Part shown: piece after piece, positions 36,545 to 45,097 of the stretch
How positions within the stretch are numbered: the first letter of the stretch is position 1
How the letters are laid out: each line of letters opens with the position of its first letter
Notes under the pieces: model-generated
The model's input: the letters and a program-made list of their open reading frames with translations, nothing else
What the model was told of the DNA's origin: nothing
The model's database searches: none
From: an uncultured Lutibacter sp.
GTDB lineage: Bacteria; Bacteroidota; Bacteroidia; Flavobacteriales; Flavobacteriaceae
Assembly (NCBI RefSeq): GCF_947493565.1
Contig: NZ_CANLRG010000005.1
Coordinates: 1 to 64,000, forward strand
Direction: 5' to 3'
DNA length: 64,000 nt
Position numbers and translations under genes: made by a program

Positions 36545-37558
36545 TTATTTGGCCCAATTGTTAATCCAGTTTGCAACTGTTGTTGCCCAAGCTTTGTCAT
36601 CATTTAAACAAGGAATTGTTGAAAATTGTTCGCCTCCCTGTTCTTCAAATGAATGTTTAGCTTCCATACCAATTTCTTCTAAAGTTTCTAAACAATCTGA
36701 AACAAATGCAGGAGTTACTATAGCTAAATTTTTAATTCCTTTTTTTGCAAAGTTTTCTATCGTTTGATCGGTGTAAGGTTGTAACCAAGGGTCTCTTCCT
36801 AAACGCGATTGGAATGAAGTGCTGTAGGTTCCTTCTTTTAAATTTAATTTTTCAGCAACTTGTTTAGTAGTCTCGTAGCATTGATGTCTATAACAAAATT
36901 CATGAGCTGGTGAAGGGGTGTTACAACAGCTACCATCAATTTTACAATGCGATTTTGTAATGTCAGATTTGAGAATATGTCTTTCAGGAACTCCGTGGTA
37001 TGAAAAAAGTAAGTGCTCAGGTTTAGTTTCTTCCAAATGTTTTTGAATACTGTTGCTTAAAACTGAGATATAGTCTTCTTTATTATAAAAAGCAGGAAAA
37101 TCTGTGATTTTGATATTAGGATATTCTTTTTTTACAATTTTATTTGCCAATACAACAATAGTTTCAGTGGTTGCCATGGCAAATTGAGGGTATAACGGAA
37201 TTAGGAAAATTTCTGTAACACCTTTATTGACCAATTTTTGAATACCACTTTTGATAGAAGGATTGCCATAGCGCATAGCTAATTCAACAGGAATTTGTGT
37301 TTGTTCTTTTACTTTTTTATGTAAGCGTTCTGATAAAACTATTAATGGAGAACCTTCATTCCACCATATTTTTTTATAAGCTTCTGCAGATTTTTTTGGA
37401 CGTGTATTTAAGATGATTCCTTTTACTACAAAAGCTCTAATTAAATATGGAGTATCAATCACTCTTTTGTCCATTAAAAATTCATCTAAATATTTTTTTA
37501 CATCTTTAACTGAAGTGCTGTCTGGGGATCCTAAATTAACTAATAGTGCTCCTTTCAT
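36545..37558 (-). CDS. hemH: Ferrochelatase
   Basis: A 337-residue enzyme inserting Fe2+ into protoporphyrin IX. The active-site His188 lies in FSYHGVPERH, LVNLGSPD marks the N-terminus and FVSDCLETLEEI the conserved acidic face. A cysteine-rich insert (Cys205, 211, 212, 222, 227) resembles those that bind a [2Fe-2S] cluster in some bacterial ferrochelatases; cluster binding here is inferred. It lies 11 bp after the AraC-type regulator and 5 bp before hemJ. Confidence 0.94.
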   Translation of the reverse strand: MKGALLVNLGSPDSTSVKDVKKYLDEFLMDKRVIDTPYLIRAFVVKGIILNTRPKKSAEAYKKIWWNEGSPLIVLSERLHKKVKEQTQIPVELAMRYGNPSIKSGIQKLVNKGVTEIFLIPLYPQFAMATTETIVVLANKIVKKEYPNIKITDFPAFYNKEDYISVLSNSIQKHLEETKPEHLLFSYHGVPERHILKSDITKSHCKIDGSCCNTPSPAHEFCYRHQCYETTKQVAEKLNLKEGTYSTSFQSRLGRDPWLQPYTDQTIENFAKKGIKNLAIVTPAFVSDCLETLEEIGMEAKHSFEEQGGEQFSTIPCLNDDKAWATTVANWINNWAK

Positions 37559-37569
37559 ATGTTTTTTAA

Positions 37570-38469
37570 TTATGACTTTGAATATTGTTTTGGAGTAATT
37601 TTATATTTTCTTTTAAACGCAGCAATAAAATGACTAGATGTACTATAACCTAAATTTATTGCAATTTCATTTACATTTAATTTTTGTTCTTGAAGTAATT
37701 TTTTTGCCAATTCCATTTTGTAATTTAATAAAAAAGTAAATACTGGAACACCATAAAACTCTTTGAAATCTGTTTTTAGTTTTTTAATGTTAAGGCCAAC
37801 TTGTTTTGCTAACTCTTCAAGTGATGGAGGATTGATCATTTCTTCAATTATTATTTCTTTAGCTTTTTTTATTTTACTAATAGTTTCTTCATTAGCAATG
37901 TATGGACAATTTTCGTTTTCAGTATTATTTTCATTTGATGGGTTAAAGTAGTAGCTTAAAAGTTCATAAACTTTACCTTTGATAAAAACAGGTCTTAAAG
38001 CTTTAGTTATTTGTTTAGAAATAAGTTGATTGAGAACAAATTGAATTGTTGGGGTTGTTTGTTTAGGTTCAATAATTGGTTTACCAACTTTAAAACTATT
38101 AAAGTTGAATAAAAAATTACCTTCAATTGAAAATAAAGAGTGGAAATATTCAATAGAAATTAAAATGGTAATTAATTCTGATTTTGGAGGAAGAGTAAAC
38201 AAAATATTCATTTGTTCATCTTTAAAATATACCATGTTAGAAAAACCTTCATCTAAATTTGTTGTACAATGTTCAAAATTAAAAGCAACTTTACAAGTGT
38301 TGCTATTGCAAAAATAAATTTGAATATAGTTGTTGGTTAATTGGTGTTTGAAGAATTCCGTTTCAGAACTTAAGTTGTTGAAATGAAATACTTTAAAAGT
38401 CTCTTTTTCATTAAAAAGTAAATGAGTACTTTTGTCGATATTTTTGTAATGATCTAAGTTGGATTTCAT
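37570..38469 (-). CDS. PchR-like AraC-family regulator of haem genes (putative)
   Basis: A 299-residue regulator. The C-terminal two helix-turn-helix motifs (about 205-297; SLEELAKQVGLN, VNEIAINLGYSTSSHFIAAFKRKY) are typical AraC. The region just before (NCPYIANEETISKIKKAKEIIIEEM) matches the linker of PchR-type regulators, which bind ferric siderophores. The N-terminal sensory part holds CNSNTCKVAFNFEHC, rich in Cys/His. It is co-transcribed with hemH-hemJ and divergent from hemA, so control of haem synthesis by iron, haem or a porphyrin is likely but inferred. Confidence 0.85.
   Translation of the reverse strand: MKSNLDHYKNIDKSTHLLFNEKETFKVFHFNNLSSETEFFKHQLTNNYIQIYFCNSNTCKVAFNFEHCTTNLDEGFSNMVYFKDEQMNILFTLPPKSELITILISIEYFHSLFSIEGNFLFNFNSFKVGKPIIEPKQTTPTIQFVLNQLISKQITKALRPVFIKGKVYELLSYYFNPSNENNTENENCPYIANEETISKIKKAKEIIIEEMINPPSLEELAKQVGLNIKKLKTDFKEFYGVPVFTFLLNYKMELAKKLLQEQKLNVNEIAINLGYSTSSHFIAAFKRKYKITPKQYSKS
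38429..38440 (+). promoter_or_regulatory. AraC-type half-site copy inside the regulator gene
   Basis: CTTTTGTCGATA, within the 15-bp GTACTTTTGTCGATA that recurs at 38709-38723. It lies about 65 bp into the regulator transcript and could serve autoregulation. Confidence 0.35.
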
Positions 38470-38503
38470 TTGATATTTTTACAAATTTTAATTAAAATCA
38501 CTA

Positions 38504-38511
38504 CAAAAGTA
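38504..38511 (-). promoter_or_regulatory. -7 element of the araC-hemH-hemJ operon
   Basis: Minus-strand TACTTTTG, a perfect TAnnTTTG, 35 bp before the regulator ATG. No TTTG is found at the -33 position, which fits an activated promoter. Confidence 0.6.
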
Positions 38512-38553
38512 CAATAAAAATTTGGATGTTTAAGATATATTTTTTTAAATAAA

Positions 38554-38569
38554 TATGACAAATATCATA
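38554..38569. promoter_or_regulatory. CRP/FNR-like dyad in the hem divergent region (site 2)
   Basis: TATGAC-AAAT-ATCATA, the same pattern as at 35820 and 52909. Its centre is 54 bp from the centre of the leftward -7 element, i.e. 21 bp further than in the other two operons, close to the class I position (-61.5). Confidence 0.65.
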
Positions 38570-38587
38570 TTTTACAACCCTTTAATT

Positions 38588-38605
38588 TACTGACATATGT
38601 CAGTA
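38588..38605. promoter_or_regulatory. 18-bp perfect palindrome in the hem control region
   Basis: TACTGACATATGTCAGTA is identical on both strands. Such long perfect dyads usually bind a homodimeric repressor. Which protein binds is unknown. Confidence 0.55.
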
Positions 38606-38655
38606 TTTTTGAATTATTTACATTATTTAGAAATGTTCTAAATTAACAAATGTAA

Positions 38656-38688
38656 CTTATGGCGATAGTAAAAGTACTTATGGCGATA
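38656..38688 (+). promoter_or_regulatory. Direct repeats upstream of hemA, probable AraC-type operator
   Basis: Two identical copies of CTTATGGCGATA (38656-38667 and 38677-38688) start exactly 21 bp apart, two helical turns, the usual architecture of AraC-family binding sites. The second covers the place where the -33 element would lie. A related CTTTTGTCGATA follows at 38712-38723. Confidence 0.65.
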
Positions 38689-38701
38689 TTTTGTGCTAAA
38701 T

Positions 38702-38709
38702 TATATTTG
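38702..38709 (+). promoter_or_regulatory. -7 element of the hemA operon
   Basis: TATATTTG matches TAnnTTTG, 35 bp before the hemA ATG. No TTTG occurs at -33; a regulator repeat occupies that place. Confidence 0.6.
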
Positions 38710-38744
38710 TACTTTTGTCGATACTTATTGGTAATATTAATGAT

Positions 38745-40010
38745 ATGAGTCAAGAGAATTTACCTACAAAGCTTTATAATGTAGGTTTGAGTTATAAAAA
38801 GGCAGATGTGAAGGTACGTGGTGCTTTTAGCATATCCAAAGAAAATCAAAAGTTATTATTAAAAGAAGCAAAACAAAATGGAATAGATGGTATTTTTGTT
38901 TTGTCTACTTGTAATAGAACTGAAATAACAGGATTTGCAAAACACCCATTTGAATTAATCAGTCTTTTAATCAAATATTCAAAAGGAAGTGTTGAAGATT
39001 TTATAAATGTATCAAATGTATATAAGGATAAAGATGCTGTAAAACACTTGTTTAATATTGGTACAGGCTTGGATAGTCAAATTTTAGGTGATTACGAAAT
39101 TGTAAGTCAATTAAAAGAATCTTTTAAACAAGCTAAACAGGTTGGAACTACAAATGCTTATTTAGAAAGATTGATGAATTTGGTTTTACAAGCTAGTAAA
39201 AATGTTAAAAATAACACCAAATTAAGTTCAGGGACCACCTCAGTTGCATATGCAGCAATTCAATATATAATTGAAAATATTGAAGATAATAATGATAAAA
39301 AAATTCTAATCTACGGTTTGGGTGAAATTGGAAAAAACACTTGTAAAAACGTGTTACAATACACTTCAAATAAGCAAATCACACTTATTAATAGAACCAT
39401 AGAAAAAGCTCAAGAGTTTAAAAAAGCACATCCTGAAATTACCATAGGAGATTATAATAACCTGACTAATGAAATTTATCATACAGATATCTTAATTGTT
39501 GCTACTGGAGCAAGTGTTCCAACAATTAATAAAGAGCATTTAAAAGAAGGGAAGCAATTATTGATTTTAGATTTATCTATGCCAGAAAATGTGGATGTTG
39601 CTGTTAAAAATGTGGAAGGAATAACACTTGTTAATGTGGATGAACTTTCAAAAATTACAGATAAAACAATAGAAATAAGAAGAAGTGAAATTCCTGCAGC
39701 CGAAAGAATAATCAATAAATATAAAGCTGAATTTAATGATTGGATTTCACATAGAAAATATGTGCCAGCTGTAAATGCACTAAAAGAATCATTAATGGCT
39801 ATTCAACATGATGAAATTGATTTTCATTCCAGAAAAATAAAAGATTTTAATATTGAACATGCAGAGTATGTAACCAACCGTATGATTCAAAAAATAACCA
39901 CACAGTTTGTGAAACACTTAAAAGACGAGGAAACTTCAGTAGATCAAAGTATTAGTGTAATTAGCAAAATGTTTAATATAAAAGAGTTAAGTTTAGATGA
40001 GAACAATTAA
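38745..40010 (+). CDS. hemA: Glutamyl-tRNA reductase
   Basis: A protein of 421 residues, first step of C5 haem synthesis: glutamyl-tRNA to glutamate-1-semialdehyde with NADPH. The nucleophile Cys56 lies in LSTCNRTEI, and the NADPH-binding stretch is LIYGLGEIGKNTCKNV. The C-terminal dimerisation helices follow (about 320-421). The ATG at 38745 is preferred over an in-frame TTG at 38715, which lies about at the transcription start. It overlaps hemC by 14 bp. Confidence 0.95.
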   Translation: MSQENLPTKLYNVGLSYKKADVKVRGAFSISKENQKLLLKEAKQNGIDGIFVLSTCNRTEITGFAKHPFELISLLIKYSKGSVEDFINVSNVYKDKDAVKHLFNIGTGLDSQILGDYEIVSQLKESFKQAKQVGTTNAYLERLMNLVLQASKNVKNNTKLSSGTTSVAYAAIQYIIENIEDNNDKKILIYGLGEIGKNTCKNVLQYTSNKQITLINRTIEKAQEFKKAHPEITIGDYNNLTNEIYHTDILIVATGASVPTINKEHLKEGKQLLILDLSMPENVDVAVKNVEGITLVNVDELSKITDKTIEIRRSEIPAAERIINKYKAEFNDWISHRKYVPAVNALKESLMAIQHDEIDFHSRKIKDFNIEHAEYVTNRMIQKITTQFVKHLKDEETSVDQSISVISKMFNIKELSLDENN

Positions 40011-41589
40011 AATTGGGACAAGATCCAGTAAATTAGCTCTTTGGCAAGCAAATACAGTAGCAAAACAATTAGAACATTTCGGATATAAAACAGAAATTGT
40101 AAAAATAGATTCTGTTGGCGATATAGTTTTAGATAGACCATTATACGAACTTGGTATAACAGGTGTTTTTACAAAAAACTTAGACATTGCTTTATTAAAT
40201 GGTAAAATAGATATTGCCGTACATTCTTTTAAAGATGTGCCTACAAATTTACCTCAAGGAATTGTACAAGCAGCAGTTATTAAACGTGGCGATTTTAACG
40301 ATATTTTGGTAATAAAAGAAGATGAAAATTTCTTTACTAATGAAACTGCTACTATAGCAACAGGAAGTTTACGTAGAAAAGCTCAATGGCTGTACCGATA
40401 TCCACATCATAAAATTACGGGTTTAAGAGGGAATGTAATTACTCGCTTACAAAAATTAGAAGATAATGATTGGGATGGAGCAATTTTTGCAGCCGCAGGT
40501 TTAAAGAGAGTAGATTTACTTCCAAAAAAAGAAAAATATCTAAAACTAGATTGGATGGTGCCTGCACCAGCACAGGGAGCAGTTATGGTAGCAGCACTAG
40601 AAAAAGATCAAGAATTACTTGAAATTTGTAAAGAAATAAATCACGAAGAAACCGCTACTTGTGTTAAAATTGAAAGAGAGTTTTTACAGGTGTTAGAAGG
40701 TGGTTGTACAGCACCAATAGGAGCCTTGGCAACATTAAAAGATGAAATTATTAAATTTAAAGGCGTTTTATTTAGCCCTGATGGAAAACATAAAATAGAA
40801 TTTTTTAAAGAAGTTGAAGCCAATAATGTTAGTGATTTAGGAGCTTTTGGAGCCAACTATATTTTAGAAAGAGGTGGAAAAAAATTGATGAGAGAAATGA
40901 TTAATATTGAAAAAGATATTAATATTTACGCTACAAAAAACCTTTCATTAGAACAAGTAAACGCATTGTCATCTCATATAGGCTCTTCTATGAGCGATTT
41001 TATAACTATTAGGAGCAATAGACTAAAACCTAAAATAGTTAAAAGCTCTATTGAGAATGTCGTTTTTACAAGCCAAAATGGAGTAGAAGCGGTGTTGGAA
41101 AATTTTTCACCAACGGATTTAGATTTTAAAAATATTTATTGTGTTGGTCGAAGAACAAAACGATTGATTGAAAAAAGAATTGGAAAAGTTACTCAAGTTG
41201 AAAATTCAGCTGAAAGCTTAGCCAATTATTTAGTTCAACAGCTACCAAATAAAAGTGTTACGTTCTTTTGTGGAAATAAAAGAAGAGATGAATTGCCTTC
41301 AATTTTAAAGAAAAATAATATTGAAGTTAATGAAGTTGAATGTTATCAAACTCAATTAACACCTAGAAAAATAGAAGATAAATACAATGCAATACTTTTC
41401 TTCAGTCCAACAGGTATCGAAAGTTTTATAAAAGAAAATAAAATAAAAGATATCGCAGTTTTTTGTATAGGAGAAACTACGGCAAATGAGGCTAAAAAGT
41501 ACTTTAAAAATGTAATTGTCTCAAAATTATCAACTGTTGAAAGTATGATAAGTTCTGTTAATGAGTATTTTAAAGAAAAAGAAAATTAA
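39997..41589 (+). CDS. hemCD: Fused hydroxymethylbilane synthase / uroporphyrinogen-III synthase
   Basis: A 530-residue protein in two parts. Residues 1-300 are HemC: catalytic Asp80 in HSFKDVPT and dipyrromethane-cofactor Cys237 in LEGGCTAPIG. Residues about 308-530 show the HemD layout: two alternating Rossmann-like domains with VVFTSQNGVEAV, IYCVGRRTKRLI, ILFFSPTGIESFI and VFCIGETTANEAKKYF. The fusion would pass unstable hydroxymethylbilane straight to the cyclising domain. HemD diverges strongly, so its boundary is approximate. No separate hemD lies in the cluster. Confidence 0.92.
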   Translation: MRTIKIGTRSSKLALWQANTVAKQLEHFGYKTEIVKIDSVGDIVLDRPLYELGITGVFTKNLDIALLNGKIDIAVHSFKDVPTNLPQGIVQAAVIKRGDFNDILVIKEDENFFTNETATIATGSLRRKAQWLYRYPHHKITGLRGNVITRLQKLEDNDWDGAIFAAAGLKRVDLLPKKEKYLKLDWMVPAPAQGAVMVAALEKDQELLEICKEINHEETATCVKIEREFLQVLEGGCTAPIGALATLKDEIIKFKGVLFSPDGKHKIEFFKEVEANNVSDLGAFGANYILERGGKKLMREMINIEKDINIYATKNLSLEQVNALSSHIGSSMSDFITIRSNRLKPKIVKSSIENVVFTSQNGVEAVLENFSPTDLDFKNIYCVGRRTKRLIEKRIGKVTQVENSAESLANYLVQQLPNKSVTFFCGNKRRDELPSILKKNNIEVNEVECYQTQLTPRKIEDKYNAILFFSPTGIESFIKENKIKDIAVFCIGETTANEAKKYFKNVIVSKLSTVESMISSVNEYFKEKEN

Positions 41590-41656
41590 TAAATAACCAT
41601 CATAATTTATAATAATTGATTTTAAAAAGTTTAAATCAACCAATAAATCAAGTGTA

Positions 41657-42622
41657 ATGAATAGAACAAGACGTCTTAGAAAAACCGAAAATATTCGCCG
41701 TTTAGTTAGAGAAAATAAACTAACAATTGACGATTTAATTTATCCTTTATTTATTGAAGAAGGTGAAAATATTGAAACTGAAATTGTTTCCATGCCAGGA
41801 ATAAAACGTTTTTCATTAGATACCATTTCAAAAGAATTGGATGAAGTAGTAGCTTTAGATATTCCAGCGGTTTTACTTTTTGGAATTCCTTCAAAAAAAG
41901 ATGCTACAGGTTCAGAAACTTGGAATGATGATGGAATTATGCAGCAAGCAGTTCGTTTTATCAAAAAAAGCTACCCAAGTTTATATGTAATAACAGATGT
42001 TTGTTTTTGCGAATATACAAGTCACGGACATTGCGGAATTATCCATGACAATGATGTAGATAATGATGCAACGTTACCAAACATTGCTAAACAAGTTATT
42101 TCACATGCCAAAGCAGGAGTAGATATGGTTGCGCCTTCAGGAATGATGGATGGAATGATTGCAACTATTCGTGAAGCGTTAGATAATACAGGGTTCACTA
42201 ACATCCCAATAATGTCGTATGCAGTAAAATATTCATCAGCTTTTTATGGTCCATTTAGAGATGCTGCAGATTCTGCACCAACTTTTGGAGATAGAAGAAC
42301 CTATCAAATGGATCCTTCTAACAGAGATGAAGGATTAAGAGAAGCAACTTTTGATGATCAAGAAGGAGCCGATATTTTAATGGTTAAGCCAGCTCTTTCT
42401 TATTTAGATATCATTCGCGATTTAAAAAATAATTTTGACCGTCCGATAGCTTGTTACAATGTAAGTGGAGAATATGCAATGATAAAAGCGGCTGCAGCAA
42501 ATGGATGGATAGATGGAGAACGTGTAATGATGGAATCCTTATTATCTATGAAAAGGGCAGGAGCCGATATAATTATTACTTACTTTGCAAAAGAGGTTGC
42601 AAAAGTATTATCAAAAAAATAA
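41657..42622 (+). CDS. hemB: Delta-aminolevulinic acid dehydratase (porphobilinogen synthase)
   Basis: A 321-residue enzyme joining two ALA molecules. Schiff-base lysines are Lys191 ([13 protein letters not shown]) and Lys244 (MVKPAL). Zinc-site cysteines 116, 118 and 126 ([13 protein letters not shown]) show it is the zinc-dependent form. It lies 67 bp after hemCD and 4 bp before hemL. Confidence 0.97.
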   Translation: MNRTRRLRKTENIRRLVRENKLTIDDLIYPLFIEEGENIETEIVSMPGIKRFSLDTISKELDEVVALDIPAVLLFGIPSKKDATGSETWNDDGIMQQAVRFIKKSYPSLYVITDVCFCEYTSHGHCGIIHDNDVDNDATLPNIAKQVISHAKAGVDMVAPSGMMDGMIATIREALDNTGFTNIPIMSYAVKYSSAFYGPFRDAADSAPTFGDRRTYQMDPSNRDEGLREATFDDQEGADILMVKPALSYLDIIRDLKNNFDRPIACYNVSGEYAMIKAAAANGWIDGERVMMESLLSMKRAGADIIITYFAKEVAKVLSKK

Positions 42623-42626
42623 AAAA

Positions 42627-43922
42627 ATGAAATTAGAAAGATCAATAGAACTATATACCAAAGGGAAAAGAAACTTAGTAGGATCTGTAAACTCACCAGT
42701 TAGAGCATTTAAATCGGTAGGTGGAGTTCCTATTTTTATAGAGAAAGCTAAAGGGAGCAAAATATATGATGTTGATGGAAATGAATATATAGACTTTGTA
42801 TTGTCTTACGGACCAATGATTTTAGGACATAGAAATAGCAAAGTAGAAAGAGCTGTAGAAAAAGCATTAAAAAAAGGATATACTTTTGGAGCATCTACAG
42901 AGGCTGAGATAAAAATGGCTAAGTTGGTTTGCGAAGCTTTTCCGGGAATGGATAAGGTTCGTTTTGTAAGTTCAGGTACCGAAGCAGTTTTTAGTGCAAT
43001 TCGTTTGGCACGTGCTTTTACTGGTAAAAATAAGATTATAAAATTTTCGGGTTGCTATCATGGACATTCGGATGCATTGCTAGTGGCAGCTGGATCAGGG
43101 TTGGCTACTTTAAGTATTCCAGGTAGCGCAGGTGTTCCTGATGAAGCAGTTAAAAATACCCTAATTGCCGAATATAATAACATAGATAGTGTTGAAAATC
43201 ACTTAGCTAATAATAATGATATTGCAGCAGTTATAATTGAACCTATAGCTGGAAATATGGGCGTTGTTCAACCAACTTCAGAATTTATACAAGAATTAAG
43301 AGATTTAACCAAAGCTAGTGGTGTTTTATTAATAGTAGATGAAGTAATGACAGGGTTTCGCTCTAAATTTGGTGGCGCTCAAGAATTATTAGGAATTGAA
43401 GCAGATATTACTTGTTTAGGTAAAGTTGTTGGAGGAGGTTTTCCTGTAGGAGCTTATGGAGCTAGAAATGAAATTATGGAAATGGTTGCGCCATTAGGAA
43501 ATATGTATCAAGCAGGAACATTATCTGGAAACCCAATAGCTATGGCTTGTGGAATTGCTACGTTAAAAGAATTGAAAAAGCAAAATCCATACGATAAATT
43601 TGAAAAAACAGCCGCTTTTATAGAAAGAGAGTTATTAGCAGCTGCAAAAGAATATGGAATAGATTTACAAGTTAACAGATTTGGTTCTATGATTAATCCA
43701 TTTTTTACCAAAGAAAAAGTGGTTGATTTTAAATCTGCGCAAACTTCCAATACCGAACAGTTTAAAACCTTTTTCTGGAAAATGATGGAACATGGAGTGT
43801 TTTTACCTCCTTCTCAATTTGAAGCTTGGTTTTTAGGAACTGCAATGACTAAGAGAGATATCTATAAAGTTAGATCAGCCATAAAAATAGCAATGAAAGC
43901 TGTAGCTGAGAAAAAGAAATAA
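42627..43922 (+). CDS. hemL: Glutamate-1-semialdehyde 2,1-aminomutase
   Basis: A protein of 431 residues. PLP-binding Lys266 is in CLGKVVGGGFPVGA, preceded by VDEVMTGFR; VNSPVRAFKSVGG and GCYHGHSD are family signatures. It converts glutamate-1-semialdehyde to 5-aminolevulinate. The ATG at 42627 (MKLERS) is chosen; an in-frame TTG at 42585 would overlap hemB by 38 bp. Confidence 0.96.
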   Translation: MKLERSIELYTKGKRNLVGSVNSPVRAFKSVGGVPIFIEKAKGSKIYDVDGNEYIDFVLSYGPMILGHRNSKVERAVEKALKKGYTFGASTEAEIKMAKLVCEAFPGMDKVRFVSSGTEAVFSAIRLARAFTGKNKIIKFSGCYHGHSDALLVAAGSGLATLSIPGSAGVPDEAVKNTLIAEYNNIDSVENHLANNNDIAAVIIEPIAGNMGVVQPTSEFIQELRDLTKASGVLLIVDEVMTGFRSKFGGAQELLGIEADITCLGKVVGGGFPVGAYGARNEIMEMVAPLGNMYQAGTLSGNPIAMACGIATLKELKKQNPYDKFEKTAAFIERELLAAAKEYGIDLQVNRFGSMINPFFTKEKVVDFKSAQTSNTEQFKTFFWKMMEHGVFLPPSQFEAWFLGTAMTKRDIYKVRSAIKIAMKAVAEKKK

Positions 43923-43926
43923 AAAA

Positions 43927-43952
43927 ATGTTTTAGTTGTATGTTTTAGTTGT
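43927..43952 (+). repeat. Two tandem copies of a 13-bp sequence before hemE
   Basis: ATGTTTTAGTTGT occurs twice head to tail (43927-43939, 43940-43952) in the 84-bp hemL-hemE gap. No function is evident. Confidence 0.7.
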
Positions 43953-44006
43953 TTTTTTGAAAACAAATTGAACCAACAACAAATCAATAAATAACTGAAA
44001 AGTACA

Positions 44007-45032
44007 ATGATTAAGAACGATTTATATTTAAGAGCATTAAAAGGAGAAAGTGTTGAACGCCCTCCAGTATGGATGATGCGTCAAGCAGGAAGATATTTAC
44101 CTGAATTTATTGCAATTCGTGAGAAATATGATTTTTTTACAAGATGTAGAACACCTGAACTAGCTTCTGAAATTACAGTTCAACCAATTAGAAGGTACGG
44201 AATGGATGCTGCTATTTTGTTTTCAGACATTTTAGTAGTGCCACAAGCAATGAATATTGAAGTTGAAATGAAAGCTGGTGTTGGTCCTTGGTTGCCCAAT
44301 CCAATACGAACACAGAAAGATGTTGATGCTGTGTTGGTTCCTGATGTAAATGAAGAATTAGGTTATGTCATGGAATCTATTAAAGTTACCAAACAAATGT
44401 TGAACAATGAAATTCCATTAATTGGTTTTGCAGGTTCGCCATGGACAATTTTATGTTATTGTATTCAAGGGCAAGGTTCTAAAAACTTCGATAAAGCAAA
44501 AGAATTTTGTTTTACGCAACCTGTTGCAGCCCATACCTTATTGCAAAAAATTACGGATACTACCATTGCTTACCTAAAAGAAAAAGTAAAGGCAGGGGTA
44601 AATGCAGTTCAAATTTTTGATTCTTGGGGAGGTATGTTATCTCCAGTAGACTATCAAGAGTTTTCATGGAAATACATCAATCAAATTATTGAAGCATTAA
44701 AAGAAGAAGCTCCAGTAATTGCTTTTGGAAAAGGATGTTGGTTTGCATTAGAGGAAATGGCTAAATCAAATGCTTCTGCTTTGGGAGTTGATTGGACCAT
44801 AACACCTCAAATGGCTCGTAAGTTTACCAATAACAATATAACTTTACAAGGTAATTTTGATCCATCACGTTTGTTATCACCTCCAGCTGTAATTAAAAAA
44901 ATGGTTACTCAAATGATTAACGACTTTGGAAAAGATAAATATATTGTAAATTTAGGACACGGAATTTTACCAAATATTCCATTAGACAATGCAAAAGCGT
45001 TTATTGATGCTGTAAAAGAATATAAAAGCTAG
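44007..45032 (+). CDS. hemE: Uroporphyrinogen decarboxylase
   Basis: A 341-residue enzyme removing four carboxyl groups from uroporphyrinogen III. The N-terminal signature [17 protein letters not shown], the IQIFDSWGG-type Asp region ([12 protein letters not shown]) and [10 protein letters not shown] at the C-terminus are all conserved. Confidence 0.97.
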   Translation: MIKNDLYLRALKGESVERPPVWMMRQAGRYLPEFIAIREKYDFFTRCRTPELASEITVQPIRRYGMDAAILFSDILVVPQAMNIEVEMKAGVGPWLPNPIRTQKDVDAVLVPDVNEELGYVMESIKVTKQMLNNEIPLIGFAGSPWTILCYCIQGQGSKNFDKAKEFCFTQPVAAHTLLQKITDTTIAYLKEKVKAGVNAVQIFDSWGGMLSPVDYQEFSWKYINQIIEALKEEAPVIAFGKGCWFALEEMAKSNASALGVDWTITPQMARKFTNNNITLQGNFDPSRLLSPPAVIKKMVTQMINDFGKDKYIVNLGHGILPNIPLDNAKAFIDAVKEYKS

Positions 45033-45097
45033 GTTCTAAAATTGAGGTTTTAGATTTTTAAAATCAACACTTTAGATCTCGTTATTTACTACTAATT

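Noticed and set aside
41611-41640. TTGATTT-TAAA / TTTAAATCAA hairpin in the hemCD-hemB gap as a riboswitch
   Set aside because: A simple AT-rich stem without a T-run or any known riboswitch core.
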